The notes under the pieces were generated by a model. That model was not told where the DNA came from and made no database searches. It saw nothing but the letters and a program-made list of their open reading frames with translations. Both the position numbers and the translations under genes were made by a program. A DNA stretch of 64,000 nt from Sulfurimonas crateris (GTDB lineage Bacteria > Campylobacterota > Campylobacteria > Campylobacterales > Sulfurimonadaceae). Below are positions 20,173 to 31,673 of this stretch, one piece after another. The stretch lies in the NCBI GenBank assembly GCA_945870785.1, contig CAMBTK010000001.1, positions 1 to 64,000 of the forward strand, in the 5' to 3' direction. Position 1 is the first letter of the stretch. Each line of letters opens with the position of its first letter.

Positions 20173-21327
20173 TTAAATATTTGCTTTAGTTGACTCAAGA
20201 AGAGATTTTATACTCTCTCCTTTTTTCATAGAATAAGGGAAATTTCCGCTAATTCTTTGATTGTCACCCTTGATGCTTATAGGAATAATAAGCTTCTGAT
20301 TTAAACTTAGTCTATCTCCCTTTAGAGCATTAAAATCTTTAATAGTCATATGGCTAACATTATATTTTTTACCTATACTGTAAAGACTGTCACCTCTTGC
20401 AACTATATGAACTCTATAAAATTTATTTAGTTTCTCTTCAAAATACTTTTGTTTAAATGCAGATAGCTTTATATATGGAATATAGATATTGTAGCTATTT
20501 AGATATGGTGGTGCGAAGTCATGTTTTAGATGTCTGTTTAATTTTTGTAACTCTTCTAATGGAATATCAATAAGCGATGAAACTCTCTTTAGAGATTCTC
20601 CTCTTGGTACTTGAACCGTGGAGATAGAGTATGCATTTGCTCTATTTAAAAGGTACTCATATTCACTATTTAATAAAAACTGCTCATCATTTCCTATCAT
20701 TGCAAGAGAGACAACTTTTCTTATGTAAAATCTACTCTCTTTTGGTATATATTGCTTTTGTGGATTTAGCAAAACTGAGAGCTCATCACTATTTGCATTT
20801 TTTATGGCTCTAGAGAGTCTTCCATCACCGCAGTTATAAGCAATTGCGGCTAAATACCACTTGCCAAACTTATCATAAAGTTTACTAAGATATTTTGCAG
20901 CTGCTTCTGTTGACTTTATCAGATCTCTTCTCTCATCAACATACTGATCGATTCTTAACCCATATAACTTAGCAGTTTCAGGCATAAACTGCCACAAACC
21001 AGATGCTCGTTTTACAGAATATGCTTTTGTTGAAAAACTAGATTCAGCCATTGCCAAAAAAAGAAATTCAGGTGGTATGTTATATTTTGCCAATATATTT
21101 TTAATTGCAGGTATAAAAATATATGCCTCATCCATGGCTTGAAAAAATTGTTGATCTGAATAAATATCTCTTTGAGAATTTTTCATCTGGTTCATAATTG
21201 GGTCATACAAGAAAGAAGCTTCTATGTCGAAAGACTCCAATATTGCTATCTCTTTAGTCTGATTTGTAAGGTAAGAAAGGTTTGCGCTGAGCAAAAGTGG
21301 GAAAAAAAACATAAAGATATATTTCAA
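20173..21327 (-). CDS. mltD: membrane-bound lytic murein transglycosylase D with LysM
   Basis: AESSFSTKAYSVKRASGLWQFMPETAKLYGL; VARGDSLYSIGKKYNVS. Confidence 0.9.
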   Translation of the reverse strand: MKYIFMFFFPLLLSANLSYLTNQTKEIAILESFDIEASFLYDPIMNQMKNSQRDIYSDQQFFQAMDEAYIFIPAIKNILAKYNIPPEFLFLAMAESSFSTKAYSVKRASGLWQFMPETAKLYGLRIDQYVDERRDLIKSTEAAAKYLSKLYDKFGKWYLAAIAYNCGDGRLSRAIKNANSDELSVLLNPQKQYIPKESRFYIRKVVSLAMIGNDEQFLLNSEYEYLLNRANAYSISTVQVPRGESLKRVSSLIDIPLEELQKLNRHLKHDFAPPYLNSYNIYIPYIKLSAFKQKYFEEKLNKFYRVHIVARGDSLYSIGKKYNVSHMTIKDFNALKGDRLSLNQKLIIPISIKGDNQRISGNFPYSMKKGESIKSLLESTKANI

Positions 21328-21405
21328 TTTTGCAGCTCCTCTTTAATAAATTTGAAGATTGATTTTATCTAAAAATTATTAATAATATAATAAGAACTGC
21401 TGATA

Positions 21406-22182
21406 CTAAGAAATATGAAAAAGTTTAAAAGCATTTTTTGTACTTATTTCTTCTATTTTCTGCTCTGTAATTTCTAAAAGTTCTGCTATTTTTTTTACCA
21501 CAAACTGTGTATAAAGAGGCTCATTTCTCTTGCCTCTGTGGGGAGTTGGTGTCAAATATGGAGCATCGGTTTCGATTAAAAGTTTTTCAAGTGGGATTTT
21601 TGGTAACACTTGAATGAGTTTTTTTGCATTGCTAAATGTCAAAACACCGCCTATCCCAAAATAAAAGCCCTCTTTTGCCAAACTAAGAAGCTCTTCATCG
21701 GCATTATAGCAGTGCAAAACACCGCCAACTTCTGACGCATTGTGCTTTAAAAGTAACTCTTTTGAGTCTCTTGAAGCATCTCTTATATGAACTATTAGAG
21801 GTTTTTTATACTTCTTTGCAAGTTCTATTTGAGTAACAAAGAGCTCTTTTTGTCTCACTTTTTCTGCCTCTTTTTCCTCTTCGCTACCATCAAGCCTGAA
21901 GTAATCCAGCCCACACTCTCCAACTGCTACACACTTCTCGTGCATAAGAAAGTCTTTAAAATCGTTATCATTAAAAGAATCCATATCATATGGATGAACA
22001 CCAACAGCAAAATATACATCACTGTTCTTCTGTGCTATTGAGATAGCTCTTTGCAGATTTAATGGATCTGCGCCAGGAATTATAAAACGCTCTACCCCAC
22101 CTTCCCTTGCACGATTTAGAACTTCATTTAAGTCCTCTACAAATCTCTCATCATCAAGATGTACGTGTGTATCAACTATCAT
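21406..22182 (-). CDS. tatD: TatD-family metal-dependent hydrolase
   Basis: DTHVHLDDERF, GECGLDYFR, ETDAPYLTPTPHRGKRNEP. Confidence 0.93.
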   Translation of the reverse strand: MIVDTHVHLDDERFVEDLNEVLNRAREGGVERFIIPGADPLNLQRAISIAQKNSDVYFAVGVHPYDMDSFNDNDFKDFLMHEKCVAVGECGLDYFRLDGSEEEKEAEKVRQKELFVTQIELAKKYKKPLIVHIRDASRDSKELLLKHNASEVGGVLHCYNADEELLSLAKEGFYFGIGGVLTFSNAKKLIQVLPKIPLEKLLIETDAPYLTPTPHRGKRNEPLYTQFVVKKIAELLEITEQKIEEISTKNAFKLFHIS

Positions 22183-22184
22183 TT

Positions 22185-23726
22185 CTACTCTCTTATTTGT
22201 AGATTTAAAAGCTCTTTTGCAAAGCCTCTTGCTTCTTGGGTTATGCTTTCTCCGCTGATAATCCTAGCTATCTCTTCAACTCTTCTCTCAAAATCAAGCT
22301 CTTTGACTAAAGATTCATTACCCTCTTTATAGACTAAAAAGTGTTGATCTCCCATAGATGTTAATTGTGGCTGATGAGAAATTACAAATATCTGAAAATG
22401 TTTTGAGAGCTGTTTTAAAACTTTAGCAACGCTCATTGACTCCTCACCGCTAAGATTTGCATCAATCTCATCAAGAATTAAAACACCGCCATCTTTACTC
22501 ATGGTCTCAGACTTTAGAGCCAAGATAGCGAGTCTTAGTCTGTTAAACTCTCCTGTGCTTATCTTTTGTAAATCAGTACTATTTAGTTTTATAGTTATCT
22601 CATCTTTTCCAAAAGCGCTAAATTCGCTCTCGTTAATCTCAACAAGAGCATCTCGTAGATATAAATCTTTTAGATATTTATTTAACTCTTTACTAAAAGA
22701 GTCTCTCTCTTCATAACGAGCGCTACTTAGTTCTGAAGCTAAATATGTTACTTTTTTATCTAACTCTTTAACTCTTGCTTCTAGGTCACCCTTTGTAAAC
22801 TCTATATTTTCATACTTTTGAAGCTCTTGAATCTTCTCTTGCTTATATATGAGAGCTTCTTCTATACTCCCATATCTTCTCTTTAGTTCGCTAAGCTCTT
22901 CAATGCGGTTTAAAACTTCCTCCACATCAATCTCTTCAAGCATACTAAATCTCTCTTGTGCGCTCTCTAGAACTGCTCTTAACTCATTCATTGCATCACT
23001 AAAAAAAGAGCTCTCTTTATCTAGTAAATCAAGTGCGTTAAACACAGAATGTTCATGCTCAAAAATAGCATCCGCTTGCGAGAGGCTCTTTAAAACTTTC
23101 TCTTTTTTTGAGAGCTCTTTTTTTATCTCTAAAAGCTCTATGTCTTCTGAGATTTTAGGATTTATCATCTCGATTTTTTTTATCTCATAAGAGGCAAACT
23201 CTTTTAGCTCGACTATCTTTTTTTGCTCATCTTCTATAATAAGCAACTCTTTTTTAACTCTTTTATGCTCTAAAAAAGCCTCTTTATACTCACTTTTTAT
23301 CTTCAACAACTCTTTATTTCTTATACTTATTCTAGCATCTAAAATTAGAAGTAAATTCTCATTTTCAAAATCGCTAAAATCACGCAAAGACAGATGTCTT
23401 AAGTAGCTTGAAGAGAGTTCACTCATCGCCTTTTTTGAGATACTTTGGTTATTTATAAAATATCTTGATTTCTCTTTTTTTATATGTTTAAAAACATTTA
23501 TATCGTCACTCTCAACAGCGTACTCTTCGCCGTCTAACTCCCATGCTACACTAGATTCACAAAGTGAGGCTTCACAAGAAGTGTGTCCAAATGAAGATAA
23601 AATAGAACTCATCAAAATTGACTTACCACTTCCACTTGGACCCGTAAATACAACAAGCCCACTGCTAAGCTCAAGCTCTACCTCTTTAAAGCTAAGATAA
23701 TCTTTTAGGTAAAATCTCTCTATCAT
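22185..23726 (-). CDS. recN: DNA repair protein RecN-like ATPase
   Basis: FTGPSGSGKSILMSSIL; TGEFNRLRLAILALK; LILDEIDANLSGEES. Confidence 0.88.
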   Translation of the reverse strand: MIERFYLKDYLSFKEVELELSSGLVVFTGPSGSGKSILMSSILSSFGHTSCEASLCESSVAWELDGEEYAVESDDINVFKHIKKEKSRYFINNQSISKKAMSELSSSYLRHLSLRDFSDFENENLLLILDARISIRNKELLKIKSEYKEAFLEHKRVKKELLIIEDEQKKIVELKEFASYEIKKIEMINPKISEDIELLEIKKELSKKEKVLKSLSQADAIFEHEHSVFNALDLLDKESSFFSDAMNELRAVLESAQERFSMLEEIDVEEVLNRIEELSELKRRYGSIEEALIYKQEKIQELQKYENIEFTKGDLEARVKELDKKVTYLASELSSARYEERDSFSKELNKYLKDLYLRDALVEINESEFSAFGKDEITIKLNSTDLQKISTGEFNRLRLAILALKSETMSKDGGVLILDEIDANLSGEESMSVAKVLKQLSKHFQIFVISHQPQLTSMGDQHFLVYKEGNESLVKELDFERRVEEIARIISGESITQEARGFAKELLNLQIRE

Positions 23727-23774
23727 TTAACTGCCTTGCTTAAATATTTGCGAATTATACTTTCTTTCAAACAA

Positions 23775-24629
23775 TCACTCGCCCCATCTTAGCTTCTCTT
23801 TTAATACGTCAAAGTAGTTGTACTCCTCTTTGTGCATCAGTTTAACTGTTTTAGCCGCTAGTTTTATATGAACGCTCTCCCCTAGTTCTAGCTCATGTAC
23901 ATCTTGCCCGTCTATGATTATGAGAGCTCTCTCTTCTGATGTTTTCATCTCTATTGCAAATTTTCCAGGTAGAACAACTGGTCTTTGAGTGAGTGAATGA
24001 GGGCAGATTGGAGTTAGAGCAAAAACATTGCTCATGGGAAAGAGAACTGGTCCTCCAGCTGAGAGGTTATATGCAGTTGAGCCTGTTGGAGTAGATACAA
24101 CTACGCCATCTCCATAGTATGTGTTAAAAGAGCGAGAGTTTACAAGCGTCTCAATATGAATCATATTTGAAACTCTTGTGCGAGTTAAAACTACGTCATT
24201 AAAAGCATACATTTTTATCTCTTTTTGATTTTTTATAACTGTTGCTTCAAGAACTGCTCTCTCATCTATTTTATATCTATTTTGAGTTATTTTCTCCACA
24301 AAAGAGTCAAGTTCATCTAAAGATAAATCAGCCAAAAAGCCGAGATTTCCAGCATATATGCCTAGTATCGGAATATCATAATCAAAAGACCTTCTAACAG
24401 TAGAGATAAGCGTACCATCTCCTCCAAAAGTTACTAAAAAATCAGCCTCTTCACACATTTTTTTAAAACTGCGTCCAGAAACACCAATCATCTTGGCACT
24501 TTTATCTTCTATCAAAACTTCTATATTGTAGTTTTTAAAGATTTTTTCTAATTTTTCATAGCCACTTTTTAAATGCGGGGATGATGGTCTTAAAACAACG
24601 CCAACTTTTTTTATAGTTTTATTATCCAA
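23775..24629 (-). CDS. nadK: NAD kinase
   Basis: FGGDGTLIST; GDGVVVSTPTGSTAYNLSAGGP. Confidence 0.95.
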   Translation of the reverse strand: MDNKTIKKVGVVLRPSSPHLKSGYEKLEKIFKNYNIEVLIEDKSAKMIGVSGRSFKKMCEEADFLVTFGGDGTLISTVRRSFDYDIPILGIYAGNLGFLADLSLDELDSFVEKITQNRYKIDERAVLEATVIKNQKEIKMYAFNDVVLTRTRVSNMIHIETLVNSRSFNTYYGDGVVVSTPTGSTAYNLSAGGPVLFPMSNVFALTPICPHSLTQRPVVLPGKFAIEMKTSEERALIIIDGQDVHELELGESVHIKLAAKTVKLMHKEEYNYFDVLKEKLRWGE

Positions 24630-24760
24630 AATTGCTCTTTAAATTTTTTTGTTCATTATACACTCTTTAGTACTAAAAAATAAATGCCTCTCTCTCTAAT
24701 TATACGATAAGAGTAGTTTAGATATAATCCGCGAAAATTATTTACTAGGACTCTATATCT

Positions 24761-26503
24761 ATGAGAAGTCATTATTGTACAGAATTAAGTGAAGCAAACG
24801 TAGGACAAGAGGTTGTTCTAGCTGGTTGGGCAAATAGCTACCGTGATCATGGCGGAATTATTTTTATCGATTTAAGAGACAAAAGCGGTTTAATGCAGCT
24901 TACATGTGACCCTGAAGATAGTGCTTCTGCTCACAAAGTAGCAAGTACGATTCGTGATGAGTTTGTTCTCGTTGCAAAAGGCAAAGTTCGCCTCCGCGGG
25001 GAAGGACTTACAAATCCTCGCCTAAAAACTGGTGCCGTTGAGATTGTTGTTAGTGAGATTATCATTGAGAATCGCTCAGCAACTACACCATTTGTGATTG
25101 GCGATAAAAATGTAGGCGAAGAGACAAGACTTAAGTATCGTTATTTGGAGCTTAGAGACCCAGCTATGTATGAGACTTTTCGTCTTCGTTCAAAAGCAGC
25201 AATCGCAGCTAGAAATGTACTAGATGAAAATGGCTTCTTAGAAGTTGAAACTCCGATACTTACAAAATCAACTCCAGAGGGCGCAAGAGATTATCTAGTT
25301 CCTTCTCGTGTTCACAGTGGCGAATTTTACGCACTTCCGCAATCTCCACAGCTATTTAAACAGCTTTTAATGGTTGGCGGATTTGATAGATATTTCCAAA
25401 TCGCAAAGTGTTTTAGAGATGAGGATTTAAGAGCAGACAGACAGCCTGAATTTACTCAGATAGACGTTGAAATGAGCTTTTGTAATCAAGAAGATGTAAT
25501 GCTTATTGCTGAAAAGCTTTTAGTCTCAATGTTTGGCGCTTGTGGCGTTGAAATCAAGCCTCCGTTTAACCGTATAGCTTTTAGAGATGCTATGGAGTGG
25601 TATGGATCTGATAAACCAGACCTTAGATACGACCTGAAAATGGTTGATGTTATCGATATATTTGAGAGATGTGATAACGAAATATTTACAAATATCGCTA
25701 AACAACCGCACAAAAACCGTATAAAAGCTCTTAGAGTTCCAGGTGCAGACTTAGTGTTTTCTAAGCGCGAGATGAAAACTTTTGAAGATTTTGTTCGTCA
25801 GTTTGGTGCGCAAGGTCTCGGATACTTCCAGATGAAAGAAGATGGTCTCAAAGGTCCACTTATCAAGTTTTTCTCAGATGCGGATATCGCACTTCTAGTT
25901 GATAGACTCGGTATGAAAGTTGGAGACGTTGTTTTCTTTGGTGCGGGTGATAAAAAAACTGTATGGGATTATATGGGTCGCCTTAGAATATTTATAGCTG
26001 AACATGAGAAGATGAATCTTGTAGATAAAGATGCTTTTGAATTCGTGTGGGTTGTTGATTTCCCTATGTTTGAAGTTGAAGAAGGCCGTGTAAAAGCGCT
26101 TCACCATCCGTTTACGCAGCCAAAAGACACAGATAAAGATGATATAGAAGAGATTGATTCTATCGCTTATGATATCGTTTTAAACGGTACAGAACTTGGT
26201 GGCGGAAGTATCCGTATCCATAAAGAAGAGATGCAAGAAGAGATATTCAAACTTCTTGGAATCGGCGAAGAAGAGGCAAAAGAGAAGTTTGGTTTCTTGC
26301 TAGATGCTCTAAAATTCGGCGCTCCTCCACATGGCGGTTTTGCTATCGGATTTGACAGACTTATGATGTTAATTTCTAAAAAATCAAGTATCCGTGATGT
26401 TATCGCATTCCCTAAAACACAAAAAGCTTCTTGTATCCTTACAAAAGCACCAAGTGAAGTTGATGCGACTCAACTTAGAGATTTGCATATAAAACTTAGA
26501 TAG
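24761..26503 (+). CDS. aspS: aspartyl-tRNA synthetase
   Basis: Class II motifs; [30 protein letters not shown]. Confidence 0.97.
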   Translation: MRSHYCTELSEANVGQEVVLAGWANSYRDHGGIIFIDLRDKSGLMQLTCDPEDSASAHKVASTIRDEFVLVAKGKVRLRGEGLTNPRLKTGAVEIVVSEIIIENRSATTPFVIGDKNVGEETRLKYRYLELRDPAMYETFRLRSKAAIAARNVLDENGFLEVETPILTKSTPEGARDYLVPSRVHSGEFYALPQSPQLFKQLLMVGGFDRYFQIAKCFRDEDLRADRQPEFTQIDVEMSFCNQEDVMLIAEKLLVSMFGACGVEIKPPFNRIAFRDAMEWYGSDKPDLRYDLKMVDVIDIFERCDNEIFTNIAKQPHKNRIKALRVPGADLVFSKREMKTFEDFVRQFGAQGLGYFQMKEDGLKGPLIKFFSDADIALLVDRLGMKVGDVVFFGAGDKKTVWDYMGRLRIFIAEHEKMNLVDKDAFEFVWVVDFPMFEVEEGRVKALHHPFTQPKDTDKDDIEEIDSIAYDIVLNGTELGGGSIRIHKEEMQEEIFKLLGIGEEEAKEKFGFLLDALKFGAPPHGGFAIGFDRLMMLISKKSSIRDVIAFPKTQKASCILTKAPSEVDATQLRDLHIKLR

Positions 26504-26513
26504 CCCCCAACAC

Positions 26514-26536
26514 AGTAGCAACTCTTTGTTGCTACT
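26514..26536 (+). terminator. 9-bp perfect hairpin after aspS (AGTAGCAAC-TCTTT-GTTGCTACT)
   Basis: Perfect inverted repeat 11 nt downstream of the stop; no strong U tract follows, so may be a stability hairpin. Confidence 0.5.
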
Positions 26537-26560
26537 AAAAAACCACTCAAAAGTACTAAA

Positions 26561-27130
26561 ATGAAAAAACTATTTCTAATCATCGGCGCCCCAGGTTCTG
26601 GTAAAACAACAGATGCAGAGTTAATCGCTAAAGAAAATGAAAACATAACGCACTACTCAACAGGCGATATGTTAAGAGCAGAAGTTGCAAGCAACTCAAA
26701 ACTCGGTGCAGAGATAGGTGGCTACATATCTAAAGGTCTTATTGTTCCTATAAAAATAGCAATAGAAACCATAGTAAATGCCATAAAAAACGCCCCTACT
26801 CCAATCATCATTATAGATGGATACCCAAGAAGTATTGAGCAATTAAACGCACTAGACGAGTATCTAAATGTAGATTCATCTTTAGAGCTTATAAGTGTTA
26901 TAGAGGTTTACGTAAGCGAAGAAACAGCAAAAGACAGAGTTCTAGGTCGTGCACGTGGAGCCGATGACAATACAGAAGTTTTTGATAACCGCATGAAAAT
27001 CTACATAGAACCACTGGCTGATATACAAGCTTTTTACAAAGCTAAAAATCTTTTACATGTTATAAATGGTGAGAGAACTATTGAAGATATAGTTGTTGAG
27101 ATGGGGAGTTTTGTAAAGAGTAAGATATAG
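26561..27130 (+). CDS. adk: adenylate kinase, short form
   Basis: [35 protein letters not shown]. Confidence 0.88.
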   Translation: MKKLFLIIGAPGSGKTTDAELIAKENENITHYSTGDMLRAEVASNSKLGAEIGGYISKGLIVPIKIAIETIVNAIKNAPTPIIIIDGYPRSIEQLNALDEYLNVDSSLELISVIEVYVSEETAKDRVLGRARGADDNTEVFDNRMKIYIEPLADIQAFYKAKNLLHVINGERTIEDIVVEMGSFVKSKI

Positions 27131-27155
27131 TTATATCTACTCTTCAAATATTTTA

Positions 27156-27857
<702 letters not shown>

Positions 27858-27903
27858 CTATAAAAAGAGACTTATCTTTTTATAAACTTATTTAAATTAT
27901 TTG

Positions 27904-28191
27904 TTAATCTTCTTCAAATCCAAAATCATCTTCTTCGTCACTACTTTGAGCCTCTAAAATATCATCAATCAGCTCTTTACACTCATCTTCTTCCATATCT
28001 CCACTAGCTAGGTCTTGAAGTACATCTTGAAGGTCTGCTTTAAACTCTCTAAGATCTTCTATCTCTTCCTTAGCGTCTTCACTTGCTTCTTTGTTATTGG
28101 AGATTTCCTCAAAAATCTCATCCAATCTCTCATCGATATCTGGAATAACACTCTTAGTTATTAGCTCTTCTAATTGTTGTGCGTAAGACAT
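27904..28191 (-). CDS. small acidic hypothetical protein
   Basis: Glu/Asp-rich coiled-coil-like ORF (MSYAQQLEELITKS...). Confidence 0.65.
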   Translation of the reverse strand: MSYAQQLEELITKSVIPDIDERLDEIFEEISNNKEASEDAKEEIEDLREFKADLQDVLQDLASGDMEEDECKELIDDILEAQSSDEEDDFGFEED

Positions 28192-28289
28192 AAAAAACAC
28201 CTTTTATAATTTAGTTCTGCAATTATACTCTATATAAGACTCTTCTAACAATCCCTAAACTATAATTTGGCAAAAAACAAGAGAGCAAT

Positions 28290-29021
28290 ATGAACTTTTA
28301 CGCTTGTATAATTGGCAGCGAGATACTAAACGGACGCAGAGTTGATAAGCACTTTGAGTTTTTAAAAAATGAGCTTCAAAATTATGGGCACGACCTTTTT
28401 GCCTCTTTTATCATAAAAGACGATGAAGCACTTATAAAAAGTATCTATCAACTTGTAAAAGAGGATGAAAAAAGTGTCATGTTCTCTTTTGGCGGTATTG
28501 GAGCTACTCCTGATGATTTAACAAGAGAGATTGCCGCAACTGTTTTTACAAACAAACCGCTCCAAAGACATAAGCAATTTGAGCAAGACATAATAAAGCG
28601 ATTTAAAGAAGAAGCTTATCCTCATAGAATTCATATGTCAGATTTACCTCAAAACTCTAAACTTCTCTTTAACCCTATAAACAACATGTCAGGCTTTTCT
28701 CTTGAAGATAGATACTTTTTTACTCCAGGATTTCCACAGATGGCTCATCCGATGATAAGTGAAGTTATCAAAGATTTATTTTCTCAAAGCATAAAAAAAT
28801 ACAGATTTACGCTACTTGCGCAAACAAGTGAGAATACTCTTATAGAAGTTATGAAAATTGTTCCAAAAGAGATAGAATTATCATCTCTTCCGATTTTAAA
28901 AGATGGCAGCGCATCAGTTGAAATATCTTTATGTTTTAAGGACGAGAGCTATGTCAAGAGCTACTTCAATCTATTTATTGAGCATCTTGAAAAACTCGGG
29001 ATACAATATAATTTAATTTAA
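28290..29021 (+). CDS. molybdopterin-binding (CinA N-terminal/MoaB-like) domain protein
   Basis: IIGSEILNGRRVDKHFEF; FSFGGIGATPDDLTRE; FTPGFPQMAHPM. Confidence 0.85.
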   Translation: MNFYACIIGSEILNGRRVDKHFEFLKNELQNYGHDLFASFIIKDDEALIKSIYQLVKEDEKSVMFSFGGIGATPDDLTREIAATVFTNKPLQRHKQFEQDIIKRFKEEAYPHRIHMSDLPQNSKLLFNPINNMSGFSLEDRYFFTPGFPQMAHPMISEVIKDLFSQSIKKYRFTLLAQTSENTLIEVMKIVPKEIELSSLPILKDGSASVEISLCFKDESYVKSYFNLFIEHLEKLGIQYNLI

Positions 29022-29077
29022 TATTTGTATAGTCGATACTTGTCATTATAAACAAACAAAAATCAAGGAGCAAAGCC

Positions 29078-29203
29078 ATGTTAGTTTGGTTATTCATACT
29101 TTTGACAATAACTGTTTTTGTCTATATTATTTATCGGTTTTCTATTTCTAGCAAGAGAAATTTTCACAAAAAGAGTGATTCTCACTATACTTTTAAAATT
29201 TAA
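29078..29203 (+). CDS. 41-aa single-TM peptide
   Basis: RBS AAGGAG; MLVWLFILLTITVFVYIIYRFSISSKRNFHKKSDSHYTFKI*. Absent from the ORF track. Confidence 0.5.
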   Translation: MLVWLFILLTITVFVYIIYRFSISSKRNFHKKSDSHYTFKI

Positions 29204-29212
29204 GAGGTACAA

Positions 29213-29854
29213 ATGATTGTGACTGTAAACAAGAATCATCATACATTTAAAGGGCATAAAACGCTTCTTGGTGCAAAATATATTACATATGGTGAGCTGG
29301 AACTTCCACTTAGATATGATATTTTTGCTATTTATAATGGCTTTGACTGGGGAAATAGATCTCTTGGAGCCCAGCAGCTAGCATTTTCAATGCTCTATCA
29401 AGTTACAAATGAAGAGTTTGCTAGAGATAATATATCAAAATTTACACAAGATTTTGTTTCAAAATTTAATGGCAGAGATTGGGTTGTAACTGGATTTGAT
29501 GTACTTAAATGGGTTGATGACAACAGAGAAAAAACGTATGTTTTAGAAGAAGAAGCATCAAAATCAAAAGAAGAAATGATAGCAGATGAAGAGCTAATTT
29601 TAAAACCAAAAGCTCTTAAAAAAGAGAAAAAAATAAAATCAAACATTGTTAAAGATGCTTGCAGTGAGCTTGGTATTACCCAAAAAGAACTCGCAAATAT
29701 TTTGCAGATTCCAGAAGGAACCATAAGCAGTTGGGCTGTTAAAAATGAGATACCAAGACTTGGAAAAAAAGCTATAGAGTTCTACACTCAAAATCAAAAA
29801 AATCAAAAAATTATAGAAAACTACAAAAATTTTGTTAAGCTTTTAGACAACTAG
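29213..29854 (+). CDS. probable DUF6166-like N-terminal domain fused to XRE/CI-type HTH
   Basis: N-term YGELELPLRYDIFAIYNGFDWGNRSLGAQQLAFSMLYQVTNEEFA; C-term ELGITQKELANILQIPEGTISSWAVKNEIPRLGKKAIEF. Confidence 0.7.
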   Translation: MIVTVNKNHHTFKGHKTLLGAKYITYGELELPLRYDIFAIYNGFDWGNRSLGAQQLAFSMLYQVTNEEFARDNISKFTQDFVSKFNGRDWVVTGFDVLKWVDDNREKTYVLEEEASKSKEEMIADEELILKPKALKKEKKIKSNIVKDACSELGITQKELANILQIPEGTISSWAVKNEIPRLGKKAIEFYTQNQKNQKIIENYKNFVKLLDN

Positions 29855-29868
29855 CTTATAGAGTCTAG

Positions 29869-30372
29869 CTATCTCGCGTAGTTCCTATTTATTGGTGCCT
29901 CTTTATCATAACCCAAAAGATTTAAGATTGTTTTTTTATTCATTTTTCTTGCAAAGTCTATAACACTAATGCCCTTTGCATCTACAGCTTTTATATTTGC
30001 GCCCTGCTCTATCAAAAATTCTACCATATCTACTCTACCATAACAAACAGCTGCCATAAGTGGTGTAAACTTACTTCTTCTTTGCGTAGTATTTACATCA
30101 ACTCCTTGAGATATAAGATACTTAACTACCTCTATGTTGTCATAAGTAACAGCCATATCAAAGATGCTAACACCCTCTTCATCAAAGTCAAATATATCTG
30201 CACCGTTATCAATCAAGAGCATAACTAAATCAAAATCGCATCTATATCTCAGCGATGAGGCTAATACTGACTCTCCGCTCTCATTTGCTTCATTTATATC
30301 AGCACCATTTTTTATATACTTTTTTATACCAATTAAGTCATTTTTTTTTAAAAATTCAATCCATTTATTCAT
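29869..30372 (-). CDS. ankyrin-repeat protein
   Basis: GADINEANESGESVLASSLRY..., GVDVNTTQRRSKFTPLMAAVCYGRVDMVEFLIEQGANI repeats; start set at MNKWIEFLKK. Confidence 0.9.
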   Translation of the reverse strand: MNKWIEFLKKNDLIGIKKYIKNGADINEANESGESVLASSLRYRCDFDLVMLLIDNGADIFDFDEEGVSIFDMAVTYDNIEVVKYLISQGVDVNTTQRRSKFTPLMAAVCYGRVDMVEFLIEQGANIKAVDAKGISVIDFARKMNKKTILNLLGYDKEAPINRNYAR

Positions 30373-30448
30373 GGGCAAAGTATATACTAAAATATTATTA
30401 GTAATGTTTAAGTATAATAATTGCCACAAATCACTTAAGAGAGAATTT

Positions 30449-31645
30449 ATGGAAATTATTCAAACTACGGAAGCTTTTAAAGAACTTATTCAAGACATTA
30501 AAACATCAATCAAGAATTATAGAGAGCCTTTGGCTTTTGGTATATGTAGAGTAGATATGGGGCAACTGAATCTTGAAAAAACACTTCAGGCAACATACCC
30601 AGTAATTAACTGGAATGAAAATTTTGGCAGCGCAGCTATATTTATTAAAGCACTTGAAGAACAAGGTGTTGAGATAGATTTTAGCCAAAGTGAAGTAGTT
30701 TGCAATATTAACAGTACTTTTTTAAAGAGCGCTCTAAATGCTTTTTCTCCTTATTCAGATGAAGCTTACGGAGATGCTCATAAAAATATACAAGTTGTTT
30801 CTGCGCTTTACAATCAGATAGCTACAAACGGTTCAAAAGATGGTGAGTTTAGAGTAACATTTATCTTTGCTGATGAGCCACTAAAGAGCGTTGAGGCAGC
30901 ATACTTAAAACTTTATGCCCTCTCTCAAGCAAAAGTAGAAATTAGAAGTATAAATCTCAATGGCGCTTTTGGAGCACTTCCAAATGTTGCATGGTCAAAT
31001 GGAAAGCCAATAGAATTAGATTATCTTCGTGAGTTTGAAATAGAATTAAAACTTGCAAATGAGTACCCGCATATTGACTTTGTTGATAAATTTCCAAGAT
31101 TTCTTCAACACATTATTCCTGCCGATAACACTCGTATACTAGATACATCAAAAGTAAGATTTGGTGCACAATTAGCGGCTGGAACTACTGTAATGCCAGG
31201 TGCTTCTTACGTGAACTTTAACGCTGGAACAACAGGCGCTGTAATGGTTGAAGGAAGAATTTCAAGCTCTGCTGTTGTTGGTGCTGGAAGTGACGTTGGT
31301 GGAGGAGCTTCTATACTTGGTGTTCTTAGCGGAACGGATGGAAATCCTATAACTATCGGTAAAAATACACTTCTTGGTGCAAACTCTACATGTGGGATCC
31401 CGCTAGGCGATGGTTGTATTATTGATGGTGGCTTAGCAGTTTTTGCTGGAACAAAGTTTCATATAAACGATGAAGAGATAAGTGAACTAAAAGAAGTAAA
31501 TCCAAATACAAAATTTGATAACTACATGAAGGGCTGGGAACTTGCAGGACTAAATGGTATCCATTTTAGACAAAACTCTCTAAATGGACAATATGTTGTT
31601 CAAAGAAGCACTAGAGAAGTAAAGTTAAATGCCGATTTACATTAG
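30449..31645 (+). CDS. dapD: tetrahydrodipicolinate N-succinyltransferase
   Basis: Hexapeptide left-handed beta-helix; VMPGASYVNFNAGTTGAVMVEGRISSSAVVGAGSDVGGGASILGVLSG. Start trimmed from 30164. Confidence 0.92.
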   Translation: MEIIQTTEAFKELIQDIKTSIKNYREPLAFGICRVDMGQLNLEKTLQATYPVINWNENFGSAAIFIKALEEQGVEIDFSQSEVVCNINSTFLKSALNAFSPYSDEAYGDAHKNIQVVSALYNQIATNGSKDGEFRVTFIFADEPLKSVEAAYLKLYALSQAKVEIRSINLNGAFGALPNVAWSNGKPIELDYLREFEIELKLANEYPHIDFVDKFPRFLQHIIPADNTRILDTSKVRFGAQLAAGTTVMPGASYVNFNAGTTGAVMVEGRISSSAVVGAGSDVGGGASILGVLSGTDGNPITIGKNTLLGANSTCGIPLGDGCIIDGGLAVFAGTKFHINDEEISELKEVNPNTKFDNYMKGWELAGLNGIHFRQNSLNGQYVVQRSTREVKLNADLH

Positions 31646-31673
31646 TATTTTATCTTAAGAGGAAGGTTGCAAT

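Noticed and set aside
30164-30448. N-terminal 95-aa extension of the dapD ORF
   Set aside because: Runs antisense through the ankyrin gene; dapD start reassigned to ATG 30449 after AAGAGAG.
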